Shown here: positions 7,611 through 22,600 of the stretch, in pieces
Numbering within the stretch: the stretch's first letter is position 1
How the letters are laid out: the number at the start of each line of letters is the position of its first letter
Source of the DNA: JBFJVZ01 sp041623895
GTDB lineage: Bacteria; Planctomycetota; Planctomycetia; Pirellulales; Pirellulaceae
DNA: 33,464 bases
Assembly (NCBI GenBank): GCA_041623895.1
Contig: JBFJVZ010000020.1
Location: forward strand, 1 to 33,464
Direction: 5' to 3'
Notes under the pieces: model-generated
Seen by the model: only the letters and a program-made list of their open reading frames with translations
Databases searched by the model: none
What the model was told of the DNA's origin: nothing
Program-made: the position numbers and the translations under genes

Positions 7611-10600
7611 CATCTTGTCGGGCGGATGAACGTCCGCCGCTCGTTCGCCGACGCGGGGGATCCATCGAAACATCCGCTACGACGAGCTGCAACTGCGGAG
7701 GGGTAAGACCGTCAAAAATCTGCGACCCCTCGCCACGCGATCACCGCCAAGGGCGGATCGAACGCCCGCAAGCTGTGTTAGTGACTGATGGCCCCCTGAG
7801 CTGTGAATTCGGTGCTACCAATTCCTTTCGGCTGAACTTATCCTTGCCCCCCAGTTAATGTTACGCACCGATCTTGTGCGCAGCGGTTGGTATCTCGTCG
7901 TCGAAGCGAGATCAAAGGCGGCCACTCCTTGCGCCTCAGTGATCCGATCGAGATCACTACCAGGTGTCTTTTTGCGCATTTCGTACTAGATGAGGTGAAT
8001 GTTGTGATGCGATCGAATCGTGTTTGGCTTTTGGCCGCCTTACTTTCTTTTGCCGCGGTGGCCGCAAGTCAGCTTCCCGCCCAAGACGACACGGCGACAG
8101 CCGATGATCAGGCCCAGGTAGAAGAGTCTGCGGACACGGAGTCTGTGGAAACGGAGTCCACGGACACAGAACAAGCGGAAACGGCAACCGCCGAAAAGAA
8201 AACCGCGGAAAAAGAAGCACCACCGGACGTGGACTTACCGGCTGCTGCGGGCGGCCCCGAAGATGCGTATTCCACCAACGCTGACCGCGCAGCTACGTTG
8301 GCGGCCGAGGACGATGAGGGAAATCCCGTTGTCAGTGGTTACGCAGAATTCGCCGTCAACAACTTGTGGATCTGCATTTCCGCCGCACTCGTGTTCATCA
8401 TGCACTTGGGATTTGCCACCTTGGAGTGCGGTCTGACACAGAAAAAGAACACCGTCAACATTCTGTTCAAGAATGTCTGGATCATCTGTACCGGACTGTT
8501 GCTGTACGCGGCCTGGGGTTTCAACGCGATGTACCCCGGCGATTTCAATGAGTACTTCGCAATGGGCAGCTGGTTCGGGCAATCGCTGAACGACACCGGT
8601 CAGACTTCAGCGGCTTATAACCCCGGCTACACCTGGTGGGGTGACTTTATTTTCCAAGCCATGTTTGCTGCGACGGGCGCAACCATCGTTTCCGGTGCCG
8701 TGGCGGAACGGGTCAAGCTGCCGACCTTCATGATCTTTTCGGCGCTGCTCGTCGGCTTTGCTTATCCAGTGACGGGCAGCTGGAAATGGGGTGGCGGCTG
8801 GCTTGATGACATGGGCTTTTATGACTTTGCCGGATCGAGTGTTGTGCATGCCTTCGGTGGCTTCGCCGCTTTGGCGTGTGTGATCATTCTTGGTCCGCGT
8901 TTGGGCAAGTACACCTCCGGTGGTATCAAGCCGATTGTCGGTCACAGCATGCCGTTGGCCGCGATCGGTGTTTTCCTGCTCTGGCTGGGCTGGTTCGGAT
9001 TCAATGGTGGATCCGCGTTGTCGGCCGACCCCAAAGCGGTTTCCTACGTCTTTACCACCACCAGCTTGGCCGCCGCCGCGGGCGCCGTGGTTGCGATTGC
9101 CATCTCTTGGATCGTGCTCAAGAAGCCGGACCTTTCCATGGCGCTCAATGGCATCCTGGCTGGACTGGTCGGGATCACGGCTGGTGCCGACACGGTGGGC
9201 GAGGAGTATGCGGTCTTGATCGGTGCGATCGCGGGCGCAATCGTCGTCTTTTCGATCGTGTTCTTTGACAAGATCAAGATCGACGATCCCGTTGGCGCGA
9301 TCTCGGTTCACGGGATTTGCGGCATCTGGGGTACCGTCGCCGTTGGACTGTTCTCGTTCAATCCAAAGCACGACTTCGTGACTCAATTGATCGGAACCTT
9401 GGCGATCAGCGCGTTTGCGTTCGTCTTCTCGTTCGCGGTCTTCTTCGCATTGAAGCTGATCTTGGGCGTGCGTGTGAGCGTCAATGAAGAAGAGGAAGGC
9501 CTGGACTTTGGCGAGCACGGGATGCACGCCTACAGTGGCTTCTAGAGCTGCAGAAATGAAGCCAGAACGGCCGTCGCACCCCCGTGGCGACGGCCGTTTT
9601 TTTATGGGCTTGGCTGAATTACGGCATTGATTTCCGATTCGAGCCTGTCGTGACTGTCCAAGGTTAAATTTCGCCCCTATAGTGGTCGCCACGAAAGCGT
9701 GTCGGCGACCGTTTTTTCGTTCCCGTAACGATCTTCAGCGCGTCGCCTGGAATTTCTTTCACGATTGATATTCGTTGAGGAGAGTAAGGTGAACCGTCTG
9801 CTGATTTTGGCCGCCCTGTTCGTTTTCGTCAGTGTTGCTCCGACGCCGCTGTTGGCCCAGGATGATGCTGCATCGACCGCAACCGAGCAGGTACCATCAA
9901 CAGAAGACGCATCACCGGCAGAAGAGGCAGCCGCCGAGGAGACGCCTGCTGCGGCGGCCGGCGCGAACACCGAGGGCGCCGTTCCCGATAGTGAAATCGA
10001 TCCGGCGCACAATGCTTGGATGCTTGTTTGTTGTGCGCTGGTGTTGTTCATGACGGCACCGGGTCTGGCCATGTTTTACGGTGGTCTGGTTCGTCGCAAG
10101 AATGTGCTCAGCGTGATGATGCAGTGCATCTTTTTGATGGCTCTGATGACCGTGATCTGGGCGGTTTACGGATACTCACTGGCCTTTGGTGGCGATGGTG
10201 GCTGGATCGGAAACGGTGATTACTTGTTCATGCAAGGTGTCCAGCGGGAATGGAGTGATTCCTTGGGTGAACCGGTGACACCGATGCAAGGCGACATTCC
10301 ACGGCTAACGCACATGTTGTTCCAGGGCATGTTCTTCATCATCACACCCGCCTTGATCTGCGGTGCATTTGCTGAGCGGATGAAGTTTCAAGCGATGGTC
10401 GTGTTTTCAATTCTGTGGGGCACGCTGATCTACTGTCCTCTTTGTCACTGGGTATGGGATGGAGGTCCACTGGCATACGGTGCTGATGGAGCAATCATGG
10501 GCGGGGCTCTCGATTTTGCTGGTGGAACCGTTGTCCATATCAGTAGTGGCGTCTCGGCGCTGATTGCTGCGATTCTGATCGGACCGCGAATGGGCTTTCA

Positions 10601-13600
10601 GAAGGAACCGATTCAGCCCCATAACTTGACCTACACTGCACTCGGTGCCGCCATGCTTTGGATTGGTTGGTTTGGTTTCAATGCTGGCAGCGAACTACTT
10701 TCCGATGGCATCACCAGCAGCGCATTTGCCGTCACGCATTTCTCTGCGGCTGCCGGCGCTTTCGCCTGGGCGATGACGGAATGGGTGGTGCTCGGAAAAC
10801 CGACCGTTTTGGGCGCAAGTAGTGGCGCGGTCGCCGGATTGGTCTGTATCACGCCCGCGGCTGGTTTTGTTCAGCCGATGCCGGCTATCTTGATGGGGCT
10901 GTTAGCAGGTGTGCTCTGTTATCTTGCCTGCAGCAAACTCAAGCATACATTGAAATACGATGATGCCTTGGATGCCTTTGGTGTACATGGCATTGGAGGC
11001 ATGTTGGGAGCTATGTTGACCGGCGTTTTTGCCAGTCGCGCGATCTGGGATGTGACCGGAGAAGGCGGAAAAATCGGCCTCCTGGAATCTGGCGGTGACA
11101 CGAAGTTGTTGATCGGCCAGCTTGCCGCAGTTCTGGTCACCGTCGTGTTTGCCGCGGTGGGCAGCCTGATTTTGCTAAAGATCATCGACATCGCCATTGG
11201 GATTCGCGTGACAGCCAACAGTGAGCAACGCGGCTTGGACATCACCGATCACGGCGAGGAAGGCTACATGCTGGCGTGATTAAGGTTACGCGAGCGATTG
11301 GCCCAGATGAAACTTGAGGCTCAATGCGGCCGTCAGCACCAGGCTGGCGGCCGCAATTTTTTGCGCGGTGACCAGGTCCGTTGCTCCGGCAATGTTGCCC
11401 CACAACAAGGACCCCAGTGACATCGAAACCGCAATCGACGTCACGTAGCAAGACATCCCTCGCGCCCGCATCCGGTTTGGCAAGCTTACTTGGGCGGTCG
11501 CATTCAGAGTTGTCAGCGCCATCATCCAGCTGCCACCCATCACCAAGGTCGCAGACGTCACAACGAATCCATTCGTGCTCAGGCACATCACCGCGATGCC
11601 GCAGGCGAACACCACCATCGCACTGGCGACCGTACGGTCCGTTCCCATCCGCGCGTGCAATCGAGGCAGCATCCAGGCAGCGATGACCGCACCAAGGCCA
11701 AACGTCGCAACCAGCATTCCGAAGCCGTCGGCATCCCAGCCAAGGCGTTGTTTGGCTACCAGCGGCAACAGCGCCCAAAAAGCACTCGCGGGTACGACAA
11801 ACAGCACGACGCCAAACAAGACGTGGCGAATACTGGCTTTACCGGATACGTAGCGAACTCCTTGTACCAGTGAAAGCCAAAAAGACAAGCCACGCGAGGA
11901 TTCCGTCCGATCGCGCCGCCAGACGATCAACACCACCAAGACGGCCGCAAACGAGACAGCATTGATCGCAAAAGCGATCCACGTTCCTAATGCCGCAATC
12001 AAGAAGCCTCCCACGGCCGGCCCGCTCGCGCGCGCCAGGTTGAAACTCACGCTACCCAAAGCAACGGCACGCGGCAGCTGTTTTCTGGGAACCAGCTCCG
12101 GCATCGAGGCTTGCCAGGTGGGCACATGAATGACCCAGCCAATCCCCATCACAGCGGTCAGCGCCAACAGCATCCACGATGTGATGGCCCCCGTGAATGT
12201 CATCGCACCCAATGTCGAGGCGGTGGCCAACAACAATAACTGCGTGATGATTAACAGCCGTCGGCGATCGAAACGATCGGCCAAGACGCCTGCCGGGATC
12301 GCCAGCAACATGATCGGCGTCGCCATCGCAGTGCGGACGGCCGAAACCATCTCGGGCGATGGATCCAACGTCGACATCAGCCAGCCCGCGCCGACTTCAT
12401 GAATCCATGTCCCCATGTTGGACATCAGCGAGGCGATCCAAAACGCCCGAAACATTGGAGCCCGCAGCGGCGCCCAGGCTGATAGTTCTTCGGTAGAGTC
12501 GAGTCCTTGGGTCAATCGGCTCTCAGCACTCGGTGTTTCAAACGTGTTTGCCACTTCAATCGTTTTAATCGTCACGACGACAATTGGTCGGTAATCGTTG
12601 TGACCTACGGTTTGATTATTGCCAAGGTGACTAGTGCTGCTTCCACGTTGAACTTGTGGGTAACGAGCGAAAAGGGGTCAGCACTAGTGCATTTTCTTCA
12701 CACCTGCGTAGCCGACCATTTTCAGGTTCAACAAGACTCATGATTGATGTTCAAGGTTTGACCAAGCTGTACGAAGATTTTCTCGCCGTCGATGACGTGT
12801 CATTCTCGCTGTCGGCAGGTCAGATTTGTGGATTGGTTGGGCCCAACGGAGCCGGAAAAACAACGACACTCCGCTGTCTGGCCGGTCTGATTCCCGCAAC
12901 CGCCGGTAGCCTGAACGTGGCGGCTTGCAACTTGTCCCAAGATCCAATCCAGCTGAAGCAGCGGTTGGCTTACGTTCCCGACGATCCCCCGTTGTTTGAT
13001 GACTTGACCGTCGGTCAGCATCTTGGCTTCATCGGCAAGCTTTATGGCGTTGCAGACTTGACCTCGAAAGCTAATCGGTTGCTGCAATATTTCGAGCTTG
13101 CGGACAAGACGAATGCCGGGGCGACAACGCTTTCCCGTGGGATGCGACAAAAGCTGGCCGTCTGTTGCGCTTATCTTTTTGACCCGCAAGTCTTGTTGTT
13201 GGACGAACCATTGACGGGACTTGACCCGCCAGGGATCCGCGCATTGTTGGCTTCGATTCGGCTCCGTGCCCAAGCCGGTGCAACGGTGGTGATCAGCAGT
13301 CACCTGTTGGCGATGATCGAAGACGTGTGCACTCATCTGCTGGTGATGCAACACGGTCGCGTGCAGTACTTCGGGGCCGCCGAAGAATTGCGAGCACGTT
13401 TCTGTGATGCCAGGTCGCTGGAGGAGGCATACTTTGCCGCTACGCATGATGGCCTGGGCAAACCTGCGGCAGCGGACGTTGTCCAAGCCGCCCCGGTGAC
13501 GATTCCCATTCAGGCGTTTCAAAACGGAGCATCCCGGTGAATCGAGACTCAATGGGCTGGGATCACTTTTCTGTTCATCGACAACTTGGACAATTGAATT

Positions 13601-16600
13601 TGCAAAGAGCGATGTTTCGCTGGCGGCGAATGCTGCTGCGGCTCCGTTCACCGCGGCGAATCATTGCCACCAGTTTGGCCGTCGCCTTCTTCCTGCTTTA
13701 CATTTTCAGCGGGATCTTCATCTTGTCGGCTCGCCAACCGGCGGATCCCGAACGTTTGCGGCTTTGGCTCTCCGGCGGCATGGTGATTTATGCGGTGTAT
13801 CACCTGCTCCGCTCCGTTTGGACGCCGCGAATTGCCGACCTGGAATTGACCGCGGCCGAACAACTTTGGTTGACCGGAGCGCCGCTTCAACGGTCATCGT
13901 TGGTGGTCTATCACATCGGCAATGTCTTTTTCGCGAGCATGCTGAAGGCATGCCTGCTGGCCGTGGTGCTGGCCTATGATGTGAGCCACGTGGAGTTGCT
14001 GGTTCTGGGTGTTTTTGGCGCGTTGGTCTTGCTGGAGACGACGCGGTTGGGGATCGTTCGCTGGTCTGCAGGCTTGGATCGAGATCGGCAAATCCGGATG
14101 CGAATTTTGGCGACGGCCTTGGCCGTATGCATTGCGCTTCAGGTTCTTGCTCGTCTGTTTGCTGCCACGCCCGCAGGGTCACCGACCTGGTTGTATGTAC
14201 TAAACTCCTTTCATGCACTTGGGGAAACGGCATCCTGCCAGGCGATTCAATGGTTGTCATTGCCCTGGATCGCATCAGCAGAACTGGCGGTCACCGAAAA
14301 CTACACGCTCGGCACACTGCTGTCCATGTTGCTTTCCGCCGCCCTGCTCCCCGCCTCGATCGCGCTGGTGATTTACACCGATGCGTGGGCGTGCCGGCAA
14401 CGTTTGCAGCGTGAACAACAGCGGCTGGCGGCTGGAGATTATGAACGAACTCAGCACGGCGGAGATGCATCGCCCGAGGATTTGGGCCTGTACGGTTGGT
14501 TCGTTTCGATGCTCGAGCGATTCACGTCGGCCTCGGATGGTAAGATCGTTGCACTGATTGCACGTCAAAGTGTCAGTGTGCGACGTTACTGGGGCACGAT
14601 CGTCTTCAGCTTTATCGTTCCGTTTGCATTGTGTCTTTCGCCATTGCTGACGGGGCAAATCACCGAACAATGGATCTTTGTCGTCGGTGGAATTGCGCTC
14701 TGCACAACATTGCTGGCCCCGCCGGCGCTGCGGCTGGATTTTCGGCGTGACCTGCGGAGGATGGTTTTGTTGAGATCTTTGCCGGTGCGGCCGCTGCAGA
14801 TGGTTTTGGGGCAACTGGCGTTTCCGATTCTGATCACGCTGCTGTTTCAGTGGGCAACGATTGTGATTGCCGCAGCGGTGACGCATCCCGGCGTTTGGCA
14901 AGTCGTGTTGTGGACAGGCACGCTTAACGCGTTGGCCGTGTTTACGTTTGCCGGCGAAAACGCACTATTCCTGGCGTATCCCCACCACGAGAGAGCAGAA
15001 GGGATCGCGATGATGATCCGCGCCAAGTTGACTTTCTTGGGCAAGGCTGCCTTGATCGGCTTGGCGCTGCTGGTGTTGGTCGTTTGGGGTGTCCTTACCC
15101 GAGAGTTGCTGCCGGAACTGATCAGCACGCCGGCATTCGTTGGTGGAGCGATTGCGGCAGCCTGGATGATGGCATTGATCGCGGTTGCCGCAGCCGCCTG
15201 GTGTTGGCGACGATTCGACCTGGCTTGCGACATCCCCCCGGAGTAGCTGGGCTACGACAATAGGAAGTAGCCCGCTGATAATCGTCGATTGCTTCGCAAA
15301 CGAACGGGGAAGACAAAACGTTCGTTCGCGGAGAGGCCGTGAATTTACTGTCGACCGACGCTCCGCGTCGGAACGGTAAAACAAACCATTCGTTCGCGGG
15401 GCGAACGACGACGATCATTGCCAACCAGAACGACTACACCAAGTTCTCGATCACGTGCCCGAACACATCGGTCAAGCGGAACGGCCGGCCTGCATGAGTG
15501 AACGTCAGTCTTTCGTGATCGATTCCCAGTTGATGCAGGATCGTGGCTTGGATGTCATGGACATGAACCGGATCTTCGCTCGGATGAAAACCGAGCTCGT
15601 CCGTCTTGCCGATGGTTTGACCGCTACGGACACCTCCGCCCGCCATCCACATGGTGAAGGCTTGGGGATGATGATCGCGGCCAAGTTTTCGTCCCAGCGC
15701 GCCGCTCGCCTCGACCATGGGTGTCCGCCCGAATTCGCCGCCCCAAACCACCAGCGTGTCATCCAGCATTCCCCGTTGCCTGAGGTCTTTGACCAGTGCG
15801 GCACAAGCCTGGTCGGTCTGTTTGCATTGACCTCGCACACCGCCTTCGACATTGCTGTGATGGTCCCAGCCCGAATGATAAAGCTGAATGAACCGCACAC
15901 CGCGTTCGGCAAGCCGCCTGGCAAGCAAACAATTCTTTGCAAATGAGCCGCCGTCGTTTGCCTTGACGCCGTACATGTTGAGTGTTGACTGCGATTCTCC
16001 CGAGAAGTCCATCAATTCGGGGGCGCGTGATTGCATGCGGTACGCCATCTCGTACGATTCGATCCGAGTACGAATGTCGTCGACTTTCAGCTTTTCAAGT
16101 CGCCGACGATTCAGCTTTGCCACCAGGTCTAACGTGTCGCGTTGTGTGGCTTGATCGATGCCAGCGGGATTGGCGATGTGCAAAATGGGATCGCCGCTGG
16201 CCCGAAAAGGAACACCTTGATGCTGACCGGGCAAAAAACCTGCGCCCCACATGGAGGCCCCGCCGGACAAGTTGCCGCCACTTTTCAGCACCACGAATCC
16301 AGGTAAATCGTCGGCCTGGCTGCCGATCCCGTAGCTGAGCCAGGAACCCATGGATGGCCGGCCGGGGATTGGGCTGCCGGTGTTGACGAAGATCTGCGCC
16401 GGGGAATGGTTGAATTGATCGGTGTGAACGCTTTTGATGAATGCCAGATCATCGGCAACTTCTGCCAGGTGCGGAAGCATTTCCGAAAGTTCGGCTCCCG
16501 ACTGACCATGCTTTGCGAACTTGAATCGGGGGGCCAGTACCGCGGCATCAGGTTGTATGAACGCGTATCGCTGGCCGGCAATCACCTCGGGTGGAATCGG

Positions 16601-19600
16601 CTGTCCTTCCAGTTCGATCAGCTTGGGTTTGTAATCGAAAAGCTCTAGCTGGCTTGGTGCACCCGCCATGAACAGGTAAATCACACGGCTGGCTTTCGCG
16701 GGGTGATGCAGACCGCCGGCTGAGATCGGCGCAGCCCCGGCGTTTTTCCCGAATTCACCGAGCAGCATCGAGGCGAGCGCAAGTTTGCCCACACCGATAC
16801 CGCAAGTTTCAAACAGCTGCCGTCTGGTTTGTTGTTTTAGTTGCATCGACTTGCTCAGGGGGTGGTGATAGCTTCGTCGGTATTGATCAGGGCCCGCGCC
16901 ACCAGCGTCCAAGCTTGCTTGCCTTTGGAATGCCGTTGGTAAAAGTCAACGATCGCCCGCAACTCCTCGGGATCGGGGGCGCGAACCAGCAACCGCCGGA
17001 AGATCCGCGCGGCAATCTGTTCGGCAGTGCCGTTGGGGCCGACGTCACGTACCGCGGATGCAGCCAATCCTTGGGCGATTTCCATATACATGGCGTCGTT
17101 CAGCAGCGTCAGTGCTTGCAGCGGTGTGGTGCTGCGATCGCGGCGGGCGACGCAAACTTCTCCTGTTGGTCCATCAAAGCTGATGTATGCGGCGAAGGGT
17201 GCCGTCCGCCGGCTGAACGTGTACAGCGATTTGCGATAGCGATCGGCGCCGCTGGAAGCGTTCCACTTGGGACTCCCGTAGGCCATCTGCGAAACGCTGG
17301 CCGGCTGCGGCGGATAGACACTGGGTCCGCCAATCTTGCGAGTCATCAGGCCGGTTGCCGAAAGCAGGCTGTCGCGAATTCTTTCGGCGTCCAACCGCCG
17401 ATGTGGAAAACTGGATATCAGCCGATTGCCGGGGTCGTTTGCCGCCGCCGCGCCGACTGCCTGTCGATAGGTGGCGGAGAGAACAATCTTGCGATGCAGC
17501 CGTTTCATCGACCAACCACCGCGCGTCAGTTCTGCTGCCAGGTAATCGATCAACTGCGGATGCGATGGGAGTTCGCTTTGAGTGCCAAAGTCGCCGGCGG
17601 TGCGAACAATACCGGTGCCAAAAAACTCACGCCACGCGCGGTTCGCGGCGACGCGACCGACGAGCGGGTTCTTGTCACTGACAAGCCACTGCGCCAGCGC
17701 CAAACGGTCTTTCGGTTTGTTCGGGTCAAGCGGCTCGAACATGGCCGGCACGGCAGGCGGAACCGCTTCTGTTGGTTGCAAGTATTCGCCGCGATGATGC
17801 CGGTGGGTTGTCCGCAGATCGTCCTTTGACCGTTCGCGGAACACCAGCGTCCGCACAGGTTCTGGTAGCGAACGCCGAAGTTTGTCGATCGGCTTGCGAT
17901 GCTCTTTTAGCAGTTCGCTGGTCTGAACGTATTGACGTCTCAGTTGGTTTTGTGACGCACGGTCAAGCTCACCTTTGCCGGCACGAACATCGTACAATCG
18001 CGACTCCAATGCGGCAGCAGACACAGCAGCGACGGCACCACCGGGTTGGCTGGTCACCGCGATGCGAAAGTGACCGAGGGCGGCCGCAAAGTGCCGTTCA
18101 AACAACAGTTCAATCGTCCACGGCTGGTTTGATTGAAAGGGCTGGGCGAAGTTGACGACCAATCGATTCGCGGTACCCTGCCGGTCAGAAGTTGACCAGC
18201 CGGTCGAACCGCTGCCGTCCAGAACATTGGCGGCATCAGCGCTGCCGCTGCCAACACTGATTTTTCCGTAACTTGCGGAAGGACGTGCCAACGCGACGTC
18301 CTGGATGCCGACGCGAACGTTGAATTCGCTCAAGAAAAAATCGCCGCGGCGGCCTTCGTAAAACGCCATACCGGGCCCGCCGGCCGGCAACGACGGATGA
18401 GGCAACGCTTCCAAGCGTAGGGCCGTCAGCGGTTCCGCCGTTGGCGGCATCCGCAGCGTGTAAACATCACGTTTGGTGACATCACCGGAGGCCAGAATCG
18501 AGCCCGATTTGGTCAGCGACAATCGCGGCATCGTGCTCTTCATCTCCTCCGGTCGAAGCACCCTCCAGTCGCTCGCCGTTTCGATCTGCTGTTGATACCA
18601 GATTGCGTAGTCGGCTCGAATCAATTCGTGTTGCGGATCCTTGGAGTTCAGAACTGTTGTGGCGAGTTGGTTTTCCAAGCGGCGGATTTGTTTTTCGATT
18701 TCACGCCGCTGCTCGCGAACCTCCGGCGGATCAGCTGTCAATTCAGGCTCGTCCGCGTTGTTCATCAACGCCAGCAGCGAGTAGTAATCGGTGTGAGTGA
18801 TCGGATCGTATTTGTGCGTGTGACATTGGGCACAGCCGGTCGTTAGCCCCAACCAAACGGTTCCCGTGGTGGCAACTCGATCCACCATTGCGTAAAAGCG
18901 GTATTCCAAAGGATCGATTCCACCTTCTTCGTTCAGCATCGTATTGCGATGAAAGCCAGTGGCGATTCGTTGATCGGTTGTTGCAGCGGGCAGCATGTCG
19001 CCGGCCAGTTGCTCGATGGAAAACTGATCGAAGGGCATATCGGCGGCAATCGCAGCGATCACCCAATCGCGAAAAGGCCAAACCGTTCTCGGTCGGTCTT
19101 TCTCGTAACCGTTGGTGTCACTGTATCGAGCCAGATCAAGCCAGCTGCGGGCAAACCGTTCGGCGTAGTCGGGCGATGCCAATAATCGATCCACCAAATT
19201 GCGGTATGCCAGCGGGTCTTCATCGTTGATAAAGCGATCGACCTCTTCGGGCGTTGGCGTGATGCCCGCCAAATCGAGATACAAGCGACGAATCAGATTC
19301 GCTTTTGCCGCGGGCTCCGACGGCGACAAGCCGGCTTGCTCCATGCGTTTGATCGTGAACCGGTCGATGGCAGTGCGGCACCAACCGCTGGCGTTAACAT
19401 CGGGTACCGTGATCGGCTTGGGCGGCACAAATGACCAATGAGTTTCGTAATTGCCGCCGGCGGCAATCCAGGCGCTCAGGATGTCGATCTCGTGCTGGTT
19501 CAGTGGCACATGAGCATCGGCTGGTGGCATCCTGGTATCGGGATCGTCACTGGTGATGCGCGTGAATACTTCGCTGTCATCGATGTCACCTGGCTTGATC

Positions 19601-22600
19601 GCCTGATAGCCGCCCAGGTCTGCAGTTGCGCCTGCTTGAGTATCCAAACGCAAATCGGCTTGACGTGCCTCGGGATCCGGGCCGTGACAGGTAAAACAAT
19701 GCTTGGCCAGGATCGGCCGAACCTCGCGGCCGAAATTGACTTTCTCGTCGCCAAGACACTGCGGGCAGGCGGCAAAACAGAATATGCCCCAAAACGTGAT
19801 CACGGCTGGCACGCGGCGAGCAAAGAAAATCAATAAGGATTGGGATCGAGACATGTCACTATTTTATCTGCAACGCTGCGATAGGCCAAAGGTGCCTGTA
19901 GTGGGGGTAAGCTTTCGGCAGCGCCTGTGACGGTTCGTCGCAACCGCGCTGCCAAGCTGCACGCTTATGCCATCAGATGTCATGCGACTGTATCGCCTGT
20001 TCGCGGGCTTGGCGTGCTTCCACGGCACCATCATAAATCTCATGGGCCACCAAGGTCAGCATACCGAACAGTAAAGGAATCACATAATACAACAGTCGAA
20101 AAATCAACACCGATGCCAACACCGATTCACCCACGCTGTCTTTCAGCAGCGTCAGCAAAACAAGTTCCAGCACTCCCAGTCCGCCGGGGACCTGGGTCAA
20201 CAGTGCGATTGACAAAGCAGTCATGTATGCCGCCAAGACAAGTGCAAATGGCACGACCGCATCGCCGGGTAAGACCAGGTACAACGCCGTGGCCGAAATG
20301 AACATGTCGACCGCGGACACAGACGCTTGCACCGCCATCAATCCGGGACGCGGCAATCGCAAGTGCAACTCTCCCAGTGGCCACGGTTTTCGCCACACGA
20401 AACAAGCGATCAAATAACAGATCGCCAAGGTCAGCAGAATCACCCCCAGGGTTCGTGTTCCGAACGGCAGCTGAATGTGTTCGGGCAACTCCAGGGGAAC
20501 GGAAACGAGCACGATTCCACCCAGGAACCACAGACCACTCCAAAAACTCAAACCCAATATCGAGATCAAGGCAACAATCTGCCGTGCCGATAGCCCCCAC
20601 TGACTGTAATAGCGAAATCGAATCGGCGTCCCTGCCAGAATCGCTCCCAAGTTGTTACCTAACGAAAACCCCACGAACGCAACCAAAGCCACACGTCGTA
20701 GCGGCAACGACCGGCAAATGTACCGCAAGGCCAATAGGTCATAGCAGATGAACAGGCCATAGTTCATGGCGATCAATAGCGCAGCGATCGCCAAGTACAG
20801 CGGAGGTACCGTCGTGATTCCGGAAACAAATTCTTCCCAGGTGATGGTCCGCGCTTCTTTGATCAATAGCCGCATGGCCAGCGCAAACAGGATGGCCGCG
20901 AAAATTGGGCCGGCGATCGCGCGTATTTTTCGTTTCGACAACGTGAGCAATCGCAAACAGGGGATATCGGGAACGCTGTGTTGACTACGTGCCCGCATCG
21001 GTGGGCAATCTGGTCAGTCCCCGAAAACCCTCACATTGTCGGCCCCAGGGATCGGAGGCCGCAAGGGGCATTTGCGGTGACAACAGCCAACGCCATGTCG
21101 AATCGAAACCGATACAGCGAGTCCACTTCCGAAGAAGACTTTTTCCGACCACACTGATGACTTGACTGGATTGCTCGCATTCTAATCAGACACCTGAGTC
21201 CAAGAACATGAAAACCGTTCGTCACGAATTAGTCGTTCTGGGTGGTGGGCCAGCTGGATATGTCGCCGCCATTCGTGCTGCTCAACTTGGCATCGATGCC
21301 GCATGTATCGACGAAAACGATCGTTTTGGCGGCACCTGTCTGCGAGTCGGCTGCATCCCCAGCAAGGCTTTGCTGGAATCGAGTCATCTGTACCAGGAAG
21401 CCAAGGAATCGTTCTCGCAGCACGGTATCAAGCTTGGCGGCGTCGATTTGGACCTGACTGCGATGATGGCCCGTAAGGACAAAATTGTCGATACGCTTAC
21501 CGGCGGTATCGACATGTTATTCCAGAAGCGCAAAGTCACGCCGTATCGCGGACGCGGAAAGCTGCGTGACATCGAGTCGGTTTTGGTTGACGGCGACCAG
21601 CCGACGCTTGTCCAGGCCGATCGGATTTTGATTTGTACGGGCAGCCGGCCAGCGACGCTGCGCGGAGTCGAAGAAGACAATGATCGCATCGGCAACAGCA
21701 CGACCGCATTGTCGTTTCCAGATGTGCCTGAGCGCCTGGTGGTGATCGGCGGCGGCTACATCGGATTGGAACTCGGCAGCGTTTGGAATCGCCTGGGCAG
21801 TAAGGTCATTGTGCTCGAGGCGCTCGATCGAATTTTGGCCGGCATCGATTCAGAAGTTGCCCAACTTGCGCACCGAACCTTCAAAAAACAAGGCTTGGAG
21901 TTCCACACCAAGACGTTTGTCGAATCAGCCACGCGAGACGGTGAACAGTGCGTGGTTGCCATCAAGGATGGCGATCCCATCCGCTGCGACCGTGTCTTGC
22001 TGGCGACCGGTCGCGTGCCGGCAACCGATAGCCTTGGCCTGGAAGAGATCGGCTTGGAAACCGATCGCCGCGGGTTCATCCCGGTGAATGAAAACTTCGA
22101 AACATCGGTGGAAGGAGTCTTCGCAACCGGCGATTGCATCGGCGGCGCCATGCTTGCTCATAAAGCGATGGAGGAAGCGATGGTTTGCGTGGAACGAATG
22201 GCCGGGATCAAAAGCCACATCAATTACGATGTCATTCCCGCAATCGTTTACACGCATCCCGAGATCGCGACGGTCGGCAAAACCGAAGACGAATTGAAGG
22301 AGGCCGGCATTGAATATCGCAAAGGTGTCTGTCCGTTCGGCGCCAACGGCCGCGCCCGCACGTTGGGCGAAGCGGAGGGACGTGTCAAGATTTTGGCGGA
22401 CGCGTCGACCGATCGAGTTTTGGGAGTGCACATCATCGGCGCCCGCGCGGGCGACTTGATCGCCGAAGCGGCCGCGGCCATGGAATACGGTGCCAGCAGC
22501 GAAGACATCGCCCGGACCTGTCACGCGCATCCGACTTTGGCCGAAGCGGTCCACGAAGCGGCGCTGGATGTGGAAAAACGTGCGATCCACACGGCCTAGC